Shown: positions 1-9,839, counted from the first letter of the stretch. The stretch is 64,000 nucleotides of DNA from CAVRCT01 sp963719645 (GCA_963719645.1 CAVRCT010000001.1:372001-436000), one strand, 5' to 3'. Made by a program: numbers and translations. Notes: generated from the sequence alone by a model not told the origin.

Positions 1-685
1 GGCCACCTTGGGGCGGAACCGATGCTACCGTACCTTCAATTAATTTCAATAAAGCTTGTTGCACGCCTTCGCCGGACACATCCCGGGTAATTGACGGATT
101 TTCTGATTTGCGGGAAATTTTGTCGATTTCATCAATATAAACAATGCCTGTTTGGGCTTTTGTGACATCGTAATCGCATTTTTGCAATAATTTTTGAATG
201 ATGTTTTCAACATCTTCACCGACATAACCCGCCTCAGTTAACGTGGTTGCATCTGCCATCACAAATGGCACATTCAACAACCGTGCTAATGTTTCAGCTA
301 ACAACGTTTTGCCAGATCCTGTGGGGCCAATCAGTAAAATATTACTCTTTGCAATTTCAATATCATTGTTCTTATCTTTTTGGCGAGTACGTAACCGTTT
401 GTAATGGTTGTAAACGGCAACAGACAAGGTCTTTTTTGCCTGAGCCTGACCAATCACATATTCATCCAGTGTTTGGCGAATTTCCATCGGCGTTGGTAGC
501 TTAGGAATGACTTCCTCGCTAGGTTGCGTACTTTGTACTTCTTCATGAATGATTTCGGTGCATAACGCTACGCATTCATCGCACACATAAACGGAGGGGC
601 CTGCGATCAATTTGCGTACTTCATGTTGGCTCTTTCCGCAAAATGAACAATGCAGCACTTTATCTTTACTCCCATTACCACCCAT
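1..685 (-). CDS. clpX: ClpX, ATP-dependent unfoldase of ClpXP (partial)
   Basis: This is the N-terminal 228 residues of ClpX; the rest lies beyond the window edge. The ATG at 685 gives MGGNGSKDKVLHCSFCG, followed by the four-cysteine zinc-binding domain (CSFCG then CDECVALC), the EYVIGQ linker, a Walker A motif GPTGSGKT, the sequence DATTLTEAGYVGEDVE and the Walker B region VYIDEIDKI. ClpX is the hexameric AAA+ unfoldase that feeds substrates to ClpP in the cytoplasm. It lies 77 bp downstream of clpP on the same strand, in the usual tig-clpP-clpX order. Nothing in the visible part departs from the family. Confidence 0.97.
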   Translation of the reverse strand, partial: MGGNGSKDKVLHCSFCGKSQHEVRKLIAGPSVYVCDECVALCTEIIHEEVQSTQPSEEVIPKLPTPMEIRQTLDEYVIGQAQAKKTLSVAVYNHYKRLRTRQKDKNNDIEIAKSNILLIGPTGSGKTLLAETLARLLNVPFVMADATTLTEAGYVGEDVENIIQKLLQKCDYDVTKAQTGIVYIDEIDKISRKSENPSITRDVSGEGVQQALLKLIEGTVASVPPQGG

Positions 686-762
686 ATTGTTACCTCAATA
701 AATATAAATATCTCAACTTATTAGATAGTGTCAAATTTTAAAAATTCAAGAGACGTCATCCA

Positions 763-1407
763 CTAAGATGTTTTCTCTTTTTGTTTAACAATGCTACGTT
801 GAGTTAAAATCTTGTCAATTATATGATATTCCATTGCACGCTCAGGACTCATGAAATTATCACGATCCGTATCTTTTCCAATGGTTTCTTCCGGTTGACC
901 TGTGTGATGCGCCAAAATTTTGTTTAAGCGCGTACGAATTTTTAATGTTTCTTCCGCATGAATGGCAATATCGGATGCCTGACCTTGCACACCACCTAAT
1001 GGTTGGTGAATCATCACGCGCGCATTCGGTAAGCAATAACGTTTACCCGCAGCACCACCCGCTAATAACAGTGCACCCATACTGGCAGCTTGGCCTAAAC
1101 ACATAGTACTCACATCCGGTTTAATAAATTGCATGGTGTCATAAATTGCTAAACCTGAGGTGACAACACCGCCGGGTGAATTAATGTAAATAGAAATATC
1201 TTTATCCGGATTTTCGGATTCTAAAAACAATAACTGAGCAACCACTAAATTTGAAACATAATCATCAATAGGGCCAACAATAAAAATGACTCGATCTTTT
1301 AACAGGCGCGAAAAAATATCAAACGATCTTTCGCCTCGCGCAGTTTGTTCAACAACAATGGGTACTAAATTAGACGCTGTTAAATTGTCAAAGTTATTTT
1401 GGCTCAT
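763..1407 (-). CDS. clpP: ClpP, proteolytic subunit of Clp protease
   Basis: A 214-residue serine peptidase of family S14, the normal length. The catalytic residues are visible: Ser109 in GQAASMGA, His134 in MIHQPLGG and Asp183 in DRDNF, with the same 25- and 49-residue spacings as E. coli ClpP. A purine-rich GGAAGA lies upstream of the ATG at 1407. It forms the tetradecameric chamber that works with ClpX, encoded next. The gene sits 29 bp downstream of tig, so all three are probably cotranscribed. Confidence 0.98.
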   Translation of the reverse strand: MSQNNFDNLTASNLVPIVVEQTARGERSFDIFSRLLKDRVIFIVGPIDDYVSNLVVAQLLFLESENPDKDISIYINSPGGVVTSGLAIYDTMQFIKPDVSTMCLGQAASMGALLLAGGAAGKRYCLPNARVMIHQPLGGVQGQASDIAIHAEETLKIRTRLNKILAHHTGQPEETIGKDTDRDNFMSPERAMEYHIIDKILTQRSIVKQKEKTS

Positions 1408-1436
1408 TGAGTATCTTCCTTTATAATGGATTAATG

Positions 1437-2726
1437 TTAGTGCTTAACTAATTCTTGATAACTTAACGTTTTTTCAGTCAATGTAACTTGTTCTAACAGT
1501 TTCTCAACCACTTGTTCTTCTAACACTTGCATTTCAATTTCAGCTAATGCTTGCTTATTCGATTGATACCAAGCGGCTACGTCTTGTGGTTTTTCATATG
1601 CTGACGAAAGATTCGTAATAAAGTTTTGCACGCGTTCTTTATCAATTGCAATTTTACGGTCTTTAATAATTTCCGCGACCAACAAACCTAATGCGACATT
1701 TCGTTTTGCCGCTTCATTAAATTGCGCCATTTCTGCGTCAGTGTGCTGATGTTCATGACCATGATTTGGATGCACTTCATCATGAATACGTTGCGCTTCA
1801 CGTTCAATTAATGCTTTTGGAATGTCAAACGCATTTTGTTCAAGCAATTTATCGAATACTTGATTTTTTAATTTCAATTTGACAACACGGTCTAATTCAC
1901 GTTCGAGATTTTTTTGAATTTCAGCGCGTAAGTCATTTACGTTAGCACTTTTCACACCAAGGCGTTTGATAAAAGCTTCATTCATCTCAGGTAAATTTGC
2001 CTCAGAAACGCTAATGACTTTGATAGCAAACTCAGCTTGTTTGGCTGCAAATTCTTTCGCAAAATAATTTTCTGGGAAAGTAACTTGAATGGTTTTTTCT
2101 GCACCCGCTTGCATACCCATAATCCCTTCTTCAAATCCAGGAATCATCGCTTTGCTACCTAATACAATCGGATAATCGTGTGCTTGGCCGCCATCGAATG
2201 CAACGCCATCGATGCTGCCACGAAAATCAATCATGACTCGGTCTTTTTCTTGCGCGGGACGCTCTACTTTGACCCAACTGGTATGTTGTGATCGCAAGTG
2301 TTGAATCACGCTATCCACATCAGCTTCCGCAATGCTGGAAACGTGTTTTTCTAATGTGCTCAATTCAAATTTGACGGCTTCAATAACCGGCAATATTTCA
2401 AAGGTTGCGATAAATTCCAAGGGTTGGTCTGGTAAAACCACTTTGGGTTCTACGGTGGGTACACCGACTGGGCTTAATTTTTCTTGATGAATCGCAGCAT
2501 ACAGTGAGGATTGAATCACTTCGCTCAATGCTTCTTGGCGGGCGGTGTCGCCATATCGTTTTTCAACGACATTCATCGGCGCTTTGCCTGGACGAAAGCC
2601 ATCAATCTTAGCTTTTTTCGCTAAGTTCGAAATACGTTTGTTATACGCTTCATTTAATTTTTCAGGTGGAACAACCACGGTAATACGACGTTCAAGTTTG
2701 CTTGGCGCTTCAACAGATACTTGCAT
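1437..2726 (-). CDS. tig: Trigger factor, ribosome-associated chaperone
   Basis: Trigger factor binds the ribosome near uL23 and shields nascent chains; it also has peptidyl-prolyl isomerase activity. The N-terminal domain carries the ribosome-binding signature FRPGKAPMNVVEKRYG. A central FKBP-like domain (about residues 150-245, with VMIDFRGSIDG and IPGFEEGIMGM) and a long helical C-terminal domain follow. A TTG lies four codons upstream, but the ATG at 2726 is preceded by GAGGG at good spacing and gives the usual MQVSVE start, so 429 residues is the likely length. A His-rich stretch (HPNHGHEHQH) lies in the C-terminal arm. First gene of the tig-clpP-clpX cluster. Confidence 0.97.
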   Translation of the reverse strand: MQVSVEAPSKLERRITVVVPPEKLNEAYNKRISNLAKKAKIDGFRPGKAPMNVVEKRYGDTARQEALSEVIQSSLYAAIHQEKLSPVGVPTVEPKVVLPDQPLEFIATFEILPVIEAVKFELSTLEKHVSSIAEADVDSVIQHLRSQHTSWVKVERPAQEKDRVMIDFRGSIDGVAFDGGQAHDYPIVLGSKAMIPGFEEGIMGMQAGAEKTIQVTFPENYFAKEFAAKQAEFAIKVISVSEANLPEMNEAFIKRLGVKSANVNDLRAEIQKNLERELDRVVKLKLKNQVFDKLLEQNAFDIPKALIEREAQRIHDEVHPNHGHEHQHTDAEMAQFNEAAKRNVALGLLVAEIIKDRKIAIDKERVQNFITNLSSAYEKPQDVAAWYQSNKQALAEIEMQVLEEQVVEKLLEQVTLTEKTLSYQELVKH

Positions 2727-2886
2727 AACAACCCTCAATCCACAATTTAATAAAAAATCCGATCAATAAGAACAGTAAGCTGCTATTATATAAAAAAATG
2801 CAACTTAATGAAACTATTAAAATTTATTTGCGTCAGAAACCCTTCAGAAAAAGGCACAGGAAAATAGTATAAGTCTTTGAGTTTTA

Positions 2887-2968
2887 TGCGAAAGGAGAGA
2901 CTCGAACTCTCACGGGTTACCCCACTGGAACCTAAATCCAGCGCGTCTACCAGTTCCGCCACTTTCGC
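2887..2968 (-). tRNA. tRNA-Leu (anticodon TAG)
   Basis: Read on the minus strand the sequence folds as a class II tRNA. The acceptor strands GCGAAAG and CTTTCGC pair, with discriminator A. The D-loop has GGTAGACGC, the anticodon stem CTGGA/TCCAG encloses a loop with TAG, and there is a short variable arm and a GTTCGAGTC T-loop. CCA is not encoded. It lies between tig and the small membrane-protein gene. Confidence 0.95.
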
Positions 2969-3017
2969 AAGTTATCGCGCTGCAAGAATATAGAGGTTGC
3001 TACAGACTGTCAATTTG

Positions 3018-3239
3018 TCATTTAAATCTGCCAATGACTACTAATACCAGCCCGGCAACAATCGATAAACCGGCCGCAATGGGAGGCACTGTAATTGTTT
3101 TTTGGGTTTGTGCGGTGATATTGACACCCCCTATTTGCGCTACCTTATCTTGGGTATTATATGAAATACCGTGATAGGTATATAAAAAAATACCGGCGAT
3201 CACTAAAACGATTCCAACGATGCTAAGTAGCGTTCTCAT
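3018..3239 (-). CDS. Small two-helix inner-membrane protein
   Basis: A 73-residue protein with two hydrophobic helices (about residues 3-22, LLSIVGIVLVIAGIFLY, and 51-69, IAAGLSIVAGLVLVVIG) joined by a polar loop. The frame is open 26 codons further upstream, but the ATG at 3239 is preceded by AAGGAAAT at good spacing, so I take that start. The layout resembles small DUF3185-type membrane proteins; this is a weak assignment and no function is implied. Confidence 0.75.
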   Translation of the reverse strand: MRTLLSIVGIVLVIAGIFLYTYHGISYNTQDKVAQIGGVNITAQTQKTITVPPIAAGLSIVAGLVLVVIGRFK

Positions 3240-3370
3240 AAAAATTTCCTTTTTATTAATACGATAAGGTTTTATTTTAGCATGAAATAATAGGCTAAAA
3301 AATTCCTTCTCTTTCAATTAATAATTGCTGCTGGTTATTTATTTAAATAGAATGGCGCACAAATGGACCG

Positions 3371-4531
3371 ATGAGACTCTTCATGAACCGAACTTTATAT
3401 AGTTTAATGAGCGGCTTATTGGCAATACCTTGTATCGCTTTTGCGGATAAGCCACTTGCCGATTTGCCTGGCCACCCGCCTACTCCACAATACGTCATCG
3501 CAGGATTGAATGTCAGTGGTTATATCGCAGGCTCTTATAACTATCTGTCACAGAGCCAATTTTTCACGAGTGGTGTACTCGATAGGCAATATGATCTTAA
3601 TCCGAATGGCTTTACCTTACAGCAAGCCAATTTAACCATTGCAAAGCAACCTGAGCAAGGTTGGGGAGCTTTATTGGATGTCATATTGGGACGTGATGCG
3701 TATAAAAACCAAAGTTATGGCATGGATCCCGCATTGGATAGTCAAAATGCTGGCTTGGGAATTGATCAACTCTTTTTGCAATACGCATTTCATTCTGTCA
3801 CTGTGATTGCTGGAAAGTATTTTTCACTTGCCGGTTATGAGTCGTCTCTGGTACCGCAAGATCCTGATTTTTCAGGTTCCCTCATTGCAACATTTTCTGA
3901 GCCTACAACTGTCACCGGTATTCGTACGACTTATGCCGTTGATGAAAAATTAAGTGTCATCGCGGGGCTAAATAATGGCTGGGATAGCATAAGAGATTGG
4001 AGTCGACGGAAAACACTGGAACTCGGAACTATTTACACTGTTGATAAATATACCTTATCAACCAGCTGGTACAATGGACAAGAACGCGCAAATGGTGATT
4101 TCACTAACACTGGCCCCACAGGAATTCGCAACTTAGTCGACCTCATCGCAACACTGCATGTGACTGATAAATTATCGTTAACGGCCAATTATGATTTTGT
4201 GTCACAAAATAATGCGTTATTGCCAAATGGTAATTATGGCAGTGCGGTATGGCAAGGGATTGCAGGCTATATAGAATATCAATGGAATGAAAAATGGCGG
4301 ACAACATTACGCGGTGAATATTTTAATGATCGCAATGGTTTTGCAACCGGCGTACCGCAAAGCTTGAAAGAAGCCACTGTGACAGTTGGTTATTTAGTGA
4401 TGAAACACTTTGAATTACGGGCTGAAACACGGCGAGATGTGTCAAACACCAATTCATTTCAAGGCAAAAACGGTGAATCGACGAGTAATAATATGCAGTC
4501 GGTTGCGCTGGAAGGGGTTGTGACTTTTTGA
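3371..4531 (+). CDS. Outer-membrane beta-barrel protein (BBP2/OmpL-like porin)
   Basis: A 386-residue exported protein. A signal peptide runs to about SGLLAIPCIAFA, and an in-frame ATG at 3383 (MNRTLYSL) could be the real start. The mature part is rich in alternating aromatic/polar strands with many Asn, Gly, Tyr and Trp. It contains GYIAGSYNY, WGALLDVILGRDA, QLFLQYAF, IAGKYFSLAGYE and a late GYIEYQWNEKWRTTLRGEYF, and ends SVALEGVVTF with a terminal Phe as expected for Bam-assembled barrels. The pattern fits the BBP2 (OmpL-like) porin family. Substrate unknown. It stands alone, with no gene for 280 bp on the 3' side. Confidence 0.8.
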   Translation: MRLFMNRTLYSLMSGLLAIPCIAFADKPLADLPGHPPTPQYVIAGLNVSGYIAGSYNYLSQSQFFTSGVLDRQYDLNPNGFTLQQANLTIAKQPEQGWGALLDVILGRDAYKNQSYGMDPALDSQNAGLGIDQLFLQYAFHSVTVIAGKYFSLAGYESSLVPQDPDFSGSLIATFSEPTTVTGIRTTYAVDEKLSVIAGLNNGWDSIRDWSRRKTLELGTIYTVDKYTLSTSWYNGQERANGDFTNTGPTGIRNLVDLIATLHVTDKLSLTANYDFVSQNNALLPNGNYGSAVWQGIAGYIEYQWNEKWRTTLRGEYFNDRNGFATGVPQSLKEATVTVGYLVMKHFELRAETRRDVSNTNSFQGKNGESTSNNMQSVALEGVVTF

Positions 4532-4827
4532 CAACCCTACTAAATTTAATTTAAAAGCAATTAATTGTTGATATCTTAATCTGTCTATTTTAGTATCCAG
4601 AATTAACCCAAAAAATAAACATTTTCATTAATATAACTCTATGATAAATAGGCGTTGTTAATGAATTAAGCAATAATGACAATACATAATTTAGTCTGTC
4701 TCAAGGAAATCTGTATTAACTCAATGGAATCAGGTGACTGTATTGTCATCAAGCGTTAAGAATTACTTAAGAATTTTGGCGTAGGATGAACTAAAACCCA
4801 ACCTATTTTTGTATGGTGGTAACGATT
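4532..4827. other. AT-rich intergenic region
   Basis: I see no coding frame, RNA gene or strong repeat here. It presumably holds the 3' end of the porin mRNA and the promoter of the next gene, but no convincing -35/-10 pair stands out. Confidence 0.4.
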
Positions 4828-7227
4828 ATGGCAAATGATACAGAGCAAAAAGGCTTTCAATACGATCAAGAAAATGAAGAAGTCATACCCCTTCTTTCCG
4901 AAGAGAAAGGCATACGTAACCGTAAAGTTAATCCTAAAGCAATTAAAAGCGCCAATCCTGCTAAGCCTAAAAAACGCTTATTCAAGCAGCCCACCATCGG
5001 CTTTAAAATGCCTAAATTCGTTGTTTTACAATCTGGTGAAATTGTTGACCTTGAGGTACGCTTATTGGGATCTGTTGATTGCCCTATTACTTATGGAGTT
5101 CGTTATTTAGACGTCGCAGCAATTCTCTGTGGCTGGGGTAATGCTCAGGCAATCGGTGCCAGTCCACTCGTTGAATACACGTCACAAAATCCTTGGGCAT
5201 CTGTTCTTCTCTATCTAGGGTTTATTGGTTTTGCAGGTTATAGAACTCATGACCTCTATCAACAAAAAAAAGCAGCCTTTACAAACAGACAAGCAACTCA
5301 TACGCGGCTTAATAAAGCACTCACGACAACAAAATGGGATCAGGAGCAAGCAGACGCTAAGGTCGATGAAGAACAAAAACATGTCGCCAAGAAAAATGCA
5401 GCCCAGAAAGCAATTGAAGAGACTGACACAATTGGAGAGGCTGTCTTTCGATTAGCTAACGAAAACATGATCCACTACATTGACGCAATCAATCGAGCAC
5501 TCAAAGAAATATTGGTAAATGATACGTTAACGCCTAAAATTTATAAAGAATTTAAACTTGAATGTTATGACAAAAAGCGTGACAAAACACGCCTTATCAA
5601 TTTTGATGACCTCAAAATTAATTGCACTTTCAAAGATCCAAATGACGAGAACCTCACTCAACTTGAAAAATTGCAATTAGAAAAATTTAGACGACCGAAC
5701 CCCATCGTTTATGCTTTCACGACCCTCTATGACTTTGTCGCTACATCTTCCTTCACCTACTGGATCATGTGGATATTGGCTGTCATTGCAATAGGCGCTT
5801 ATGCTTCAGTGGCAATTGCTGGCATGCCTTTTGAGCTGGCATTTGGTTTATCATTTGCTGCTGGTTTAATCCCATTGGCAGTAAAACTATATAACTGGAA
5901 TCACTTTCGTGAAGGTAAATCAGCAGAGCACGCTCATTTGCGAGAACGAGCTGAATTAGATGCACCCGATCTCATTTGCAGAGCGGTACGCAAAGCAGAG
6001 CTTGATCAATTGAAATCAGAATTAGAGCAAACAGCAGGTTCTCCTTCTGTTACTCAGGACAAACCTATTTATGACAATTCTTTTTATGCAAACAAAACTG
6101 CAAATGTCGCTGTTGCAGGTGCAGTCTCACTGATCACTAACTTGGTACTGATACAATATGTCGCATGGATTTTATCCGATGTTGCAAAATCTTTTTTTAG
6201 CGCTGCTTTTAATGCATTTATTGGCGGATGGGTTATGTCACCCATCATGACTGTCATTGCAATCGGCTTCGCAATAAGAGAGATGGTAAATACGAATCGT
6301 AATATTAAAATTCAAACCTTGGCGTATCTTGGAGAAAATCAGCCAGCGCAAACAATCAGTTCGCCTGAAAATAATGCTGCGCCTGTACCCTTCGCAACAA
6401 AATTTGTAAACGTCTTAAAAAATCTACGCAAAAAATATAATGAAGAACCCGCGTTGGTCGTAGCATACGGGACAATGAAAGCAAATTTAGAAGCCAAGAT
6501 AGCAGCTCTCGATCCAGAAGCATCTAAGAGAAGACCTCTTCTCAAGACCTTGCTCAATGGTGTACCAAAATTAGATGAGAAAATAAGCAAATGGAGCACG
6601 GGTTACAATCTATTTGATTGGGCAACGACGGGTATATTTTTAGGTCGATTATTGTTAACTACAGCAGCAATTTATATTATGCCTATTCTCGTCACAACCG
6701 CATTCTTCTCTGCGGGCGCCACAATTGGATTGTTAGTGCTATGTGGTGTTGTCATGGCTACTGCGCAATTGATTAAATCAAAACAGCAATTTCATTTAAG
6801 ACGACAAATGACAGCTGCAAATGGTATTAAAACAATGAAGCCTCTTCTTGAGGTGGTTGAGTTAGCTGCTAAAGAGTCTGCTACATTAAAGCTGAGAAAT
6901 AGACAGCAAGCAGGACTAGACGGAGTCCGACCTCCAGCAATTGTTGTTGAAAGACTAAATCCAATTATCGAAAACAATCTGCGATCAGATTCGATCTCGG
7001 CAGCAGCTTCTGCATCGTCATCAATAGATTCAGCTTCACCACTGACTCCAACAGAAGTGGATACAGAAATTGAACTTGCTCCTCTGCTTCCAAATAAGAA
7101 AGCTGTCGTACTTAGTATGTTCGGTAAAAATGGCAATGAATTGCCATCCAGAAATGATGAGTCAAACACTGAAGATCAACCTCAAAAAACAGCAGTTGCT
7201 TCTTGCAGCCGTGGAAATAATTCATAA
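4828..7227 (+). CDS. Large multi-pass membrane protein of unknown function, effector-like
   Basis: About 799 residues, not recognised as a family. The ATG at 4828 is preceded by GGTGG and is preferred over the ATG at 4813. The N-terminal 60 residues are charged and Lys-rich (KAIKSANPAKPKKRLF). Hydrophobic blocks lie near residues 94-140, 305-350, 428-485 and 590-650, separated by charged helical segments. The C-terminus is low complexity (SISAAASASSSIDSASPL), and the acidic dileucine-type motif LAPLLPNKK echoes EEVIPLLSEEKG near the N-terminus. Paired membrane hairpins with long cytosolic arms are common in vacuole-membrane effectors of intracellular bacteria; that role is inference only. The gene at 8153 has a similar design. 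Confidence 0.7.
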   Translation: MANDTEQKGFQYDQENEEVIPLLSEEKGIRNRKVNPKAIKSANPAKPKKRLFKQPTIGFKMPKFVVLQSGEIVDLEVRLLGSVDCPITYGVRYLDVAAILCGWGNAQAIGASPLVEYTSQNPWASVLLYLGFIGFAGYRTHDLYQQKKAAFTNRQATHTRLNKALTTTKWDQEQADAKVDEEQKHVAKKNAAQKAIEETDTIGEAVFRLANENMIHYIDAINRALKEILVNDTLTPKIYKEFKLECYDKKRDKTRLINFDDLKINCTFKDPNDENLTQLEKLQLEKFRRPNPIVYAFTTLYDFVATSSFTYWIMWILAVIAIGAYASVAIAGMPFELAFGLSFAAGLIPLAVKLYNWNHFREGKSAEHAHLRERAELDAPDLICRAVRKAELDQLKSELEQTAGSPSVTQDKPIYDNSFYANKTANVAVAGAVSLITNLVLIQYVAWILSDVAKSFFSAAFNAFIGGWVMSPIMTVIAIGFAIREMVNTNRNIKIQTLAYLGENQPAQTISSPENNAAPVPFATKFVNVLKNLRKKYNEEPALVVAYGTMKANLEAKIAALDPEASKRRPLLKTLLNGVPKLDEKISKWSTGYNLFDWATTGIFLGRLLLTTAAIYIMPILVTTAFFSAGATIGLLVLCGVVMATAQLIKSKQQFHLRRQMTAANGIKTMKPLLEVVELAAKESATLKLRNRQQAGLDGVRPPAIVVERLNPIIENNLRSDSISAAASASSSIDSASPLTPTEVDTEIELAPLLPNKKAVVLSMFGKNGNELPSRNDESNTEDQPQKTAVASCSRGNNS

Positions 7228-7249
7228 TTCAAAAAACTGAAACATTATG

Positions 7250-7277
7250 CCGTCCCGTGGACACGCCTCGGGACGGC
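7250..7277. repeat. GC-rich hairpin downstream of the 799-aa gene
   Basis: GCCGTCCCG and CGGGACGGC form a perfect 9-bp stem with an 11-base loop, 23 bp after the stop codon. No T-run follows, so it is more a structured 3' end or small palindromic repeat than a canonical intrinsic terminator. Confidence 0.5.
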
Positions 7278-7442
7278 AGATGGCCTTGAAAGGTGCAAAA
7301 ATTTTCGTGCACTGATACAAAGCCGAATAAACACCTACCCGCATTTAGGGTAATCCCCAATCCCTATTTCTCTCAATTTTTCATACACTAGAGAAGACCA
7401 TTTAAATTAGGACACTATCCTAAACTTCCAGGGGAATTAGCC

Positions 7443-7910
7443 ATGAAACAACTTATTAGCAAAGTAGCAATTGTTGCTGTTATTGCAAGCATGACAGCAT
7501 GTTCAACCAATACACAAAATGAAAATACAGCCGTCGGTGCAGGTACGGGCGCGGTTGCAGGTGGCTTACTCGGAACTCTCGCATCCGGTGCAGGCAGTGG
7601 CTGGGTTATTGCGGCAGGCGCGGTTGTAGGTGCGTTAATCGGTGGCACCATTGGTCACTCAATGGATCATACCGACACCGACAATACCAATGCAGCGATG
7701 AATAACAATGCCATGAATCAACCATCCAATTGGTCAAATGAAAAAGCCGGTACTTGGTACAAGATTGTACCCACAAGCAAAGTTTATACGTATGGTGGTA
7801 ATCCAAATTGCCGTAATTATGTTGCTTATGGCAAATACCATGGCAAAACGACCAAAACCAAAGGTATTGCTTGCCGTATGAAAGATGGAATGTGGCAACA
7901 AGTTAAATAG
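7443..7910 (+). CDS. Glycine-zipper outer-membrane lipoprotein
   Basis: A 155-residue lipoprotein. The signal peptide ends in a lipobox MTAC, so Cys20 would be lipidated. A glycine-zipper segment follows (AVGAGTGAVAGGLLG and AGAVVGALIGGTIGH) of the kind found in SlyB/OsmB-like envelope proteins. Next comes an Asn/Met-rich linker and a C-terminal domain with two cysteines (NPNCRNY, GIACRMKDG), a tail typical of Legionella/Coxiella-type surface lipoproteins. AGGGG lies just upstream of the start. Monocistronic, with a terminator straight after it. Confidence 0.85.
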   Translation: MKQLISKVAIVAVIASMTACSTNTQNENTAVGAGTGAVAGGLLGTLASGAGSGWVIAAGAVVGALIGGTIGHSMDHTDTDNTNAAMNNNAMNQPSNWSNEKAGTWYKIVPTSKVYTYGGNPNCRNYVAYGKYHGKTTKTKGIACRMKDGMWQQVK

Positions 7911-7921
7911 CAAGTGTTCTT

Positions 7922-7960
7922 AAAAGGGGCTCGAAGTATGGATACTTTGGGCCCTTTTTA
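7922..7960 (+). terminator. Intrinsic terminator after the lipoprotein gene
   Basis: AAAAGGG and CCCTTTT arms with an inner GAAGTAT/ATACTTT stem form a long hairpin that runs into a T-rich tract 12 bp after the lipoprotein stop codon. Confidence 0.8.
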
Positions 7961-8152
7961 CTTTTCCCTCAGCTCTAATTACCTGAAATAACTGTAAAAA
8001 ACCAAGCCGCGCGCGGCTCGGAACTGCATTTAACGGACGATAATTATTTGAAATAACTAATATTCCCTTAAGAATGGGCTAATACTTTCTTAAGCTTTTT
8101 TCTAGATAATAGATACATGTTTTATAAAAGAATGACTCCGAGGATTTATACA

Positions 8153-9832
8153 ATGCCAGAATTAAGTATCTTTCGAAAAAACAAAACGACTGAAAATCGA
8201 TTAACTAGAATATACAACGGATTTGCAGGCTTAACGATTGCTCCAGGTGTTGCGAATGAAGTAATCCTCGGAGTCGCAACCGCAGCTGCAGCATCAACCC
8301 CATTTGGCGTCTTACTCTTAATGTTAGGACTTGTCGGTTTAGCAGGAGGAATATATAACGCCAAAAAAGGAGTTGAGGAAACTGAAAAATTACTGGAAAA
8401 AATGCGTCGTGAATTTTTTATTGTGTTGAATTTGTCTGTCGAAATGTTCGATACATATGGAATTAATTTGGCTGACCCGGGTGAAAACAAGTTGGTGGAA
8501 GACTTTCAAAACGCAAATGATTTCTTTAAGATGCAAAATAAAGAAGGAATTGAAGGACACTTATATCGATTCTATGAGACCTTTGCAACAGAGAATAAAG
8601 GGTTTACCACTGACAGAGCAAACCTGATCAAAATTATTCGCAAATTTCAACAATTCAGGAGAGATAATAAAAATCAGGAATATAAAACGCTTTGGGATGC
8701 ATGGAGACAACAACAAAATCCACGAGACCCAAAATCTGGATATGCTTTTGATAACGGAATGAATACTTATTTTGTTGAGTCTCAATCAACTGCTGAGATA
8801 GATAACTGCTTTGATAAAGATATGAATATGGAAGTAGAGCTCTTATTAGCAGAAATTTCAAAAATAAAAAAACTGCTAGAGAAGGAAAATCAGCAAGATG
8901 CTTTATTTCTAGAGAATTTAAAAGAAATAGAAAAAATACAAAAAGTTAAAACTTTTCAAGAGATTTCCGATATATTAAATATACACTCATGTTTTAATTT
9001 AACAACAATATCTTACAACGCCGCTGAAGAAGGAGATAAAAAATTAAAATTAAGAAAAAATATTCAAACTCATAGTAAAAAAATTCTTGATATTTATGAA
9101 AAAAAGAAAGAATGGGATAGCAATAAAACAAAACTTGGAGAGTCAGGGTCTCTATTCAAAGAAGGTAAGGCTTTGGATACCTTTTTAATAGAACACTGTG
9201 AAGAATACATTATTCACAGAGGCAAATCGATAAGCAAATCAAAATATTTGCTTGCCGGAATAGCATTGTTAGGTGCACTGGGCTCAACCAATTATTTACT
9301 CGCCACCACTTTTATCGCATGGGGTGCCATGTCTGTTGGCACACTTGGCGTTGGTTTTATTGCTGGCGGTATTGCTTTAGCAATGACTGTCATTGGAATG
9401 TATTGCTATTACAAGCTGTCACAAAATAATAGTCAGCGCTTACATGCGAGTGAGGAATTAACAAAATTAAGAACGCGTTCGGTTTCCGCAGCAGCAAGGG
9501 CTGTTGATGAAATTGCGCGAGAAAAAAGAGGCATAGCAACACCGCCCAGCCAAACCAGAACTTTATCTCCGATGGATATTTCTGCTTCATCTGCTGCTGT
9601 TGTTTTACAATCGGATGAAAAATCATTTCCTGCCCCAAATCAACAAAGCGAATTATCTGCAAATAGCGGTGTAGTTGCCGGAGGTCTTTTTAGTGCATCC
9701 GCTCGTTCTCCATCCCCTACCAACGCTTCGATGGTGTCATCCGATCCAACGAACGAAGAGCAGGATCAAAACATAACTTTTCACTTCGATGACGAAGAAG
9801 CATCAAGTACAAAACTTAAAAAGACAGCATAA
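8153..9832 (+). CDS. Membrane-hairpin protein of unknown function, effector-like
   Basis: About 559 residues from the ATG at 8153, which has GAGGA at good spacing; ATGs at 8117 and 8132 lie in frame upstream. An N-terminal hydrophobic hairpin (ANEVILGVATAAAASTPFGVLLLMLGLVGLAGG) is followed by a long Lys/Glu-rich, coiled-coil-prone middle. A second hydrophobic block (YLLAGIALLGALGSTNYLLATTFIAWGAMSVGTLGVGFIAGGIALAMTV, split here as several segments) comes near residue 365, then a Ser/Ala-rich acidic tail (FHFDDEEASS). No known family recognised. The design matches the gene at 4828, so both may belong to one class of membrane-inserted, possibly secreted proteins (inference). Confidence 0.7.
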   Translation: MPELSIFRKNKTTENRLTRIYNGFAGLTIAPGVANEVILGVATAAAASTPFGVLLLMLGLVGLAGGIYNAKKGVEETEKLLEKMRREFFIVLNLSVEMFDTYGINLADPGENKLVEDFQNANDFFKMQNKEGIEGHLYRFYETFATENKGFTTDRANLIKIIRKFQQFRRDNKNQEYKTLWDAWRQQQNPRDPKSGYAFDNGMNTYFVESQSTAEIDNCFDKDMNMEVELLLAEISKIKKLLEKENQQDALFLENLKEIEKIQKVKTFQEISDILNIHSCFNLTTISYNAAEEGDKKLKLRKNIQTHSKKILDIYEKKKEWDSNKTKLGESGSLFKEGKALDTFLIEHCEEYIIHRGKSISKSKYLLAGIALLGALGSTNYLLATTFIAWGAMSVGTLGVGFIAGGIALAMTVIGMYCYYKLSQNNSQRLHASEELTKLRTRSVSAAARAVDEIAREKRGIATPPSQTRTLSPMDISASSAAVVLQSDEKSFPAPNQQSELSANSGVVAGGLFSASARSPSPTNASMVSSDPTNEEQDQNITFHFDDEEASSTKLKKTA

Positions 9833-9839
9833 GAACATG

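Noticed and set aside
247..504. 85-codon plus-strand frame at the left edge
   Set aside because: It lies wholly inside clpX on the other strand.
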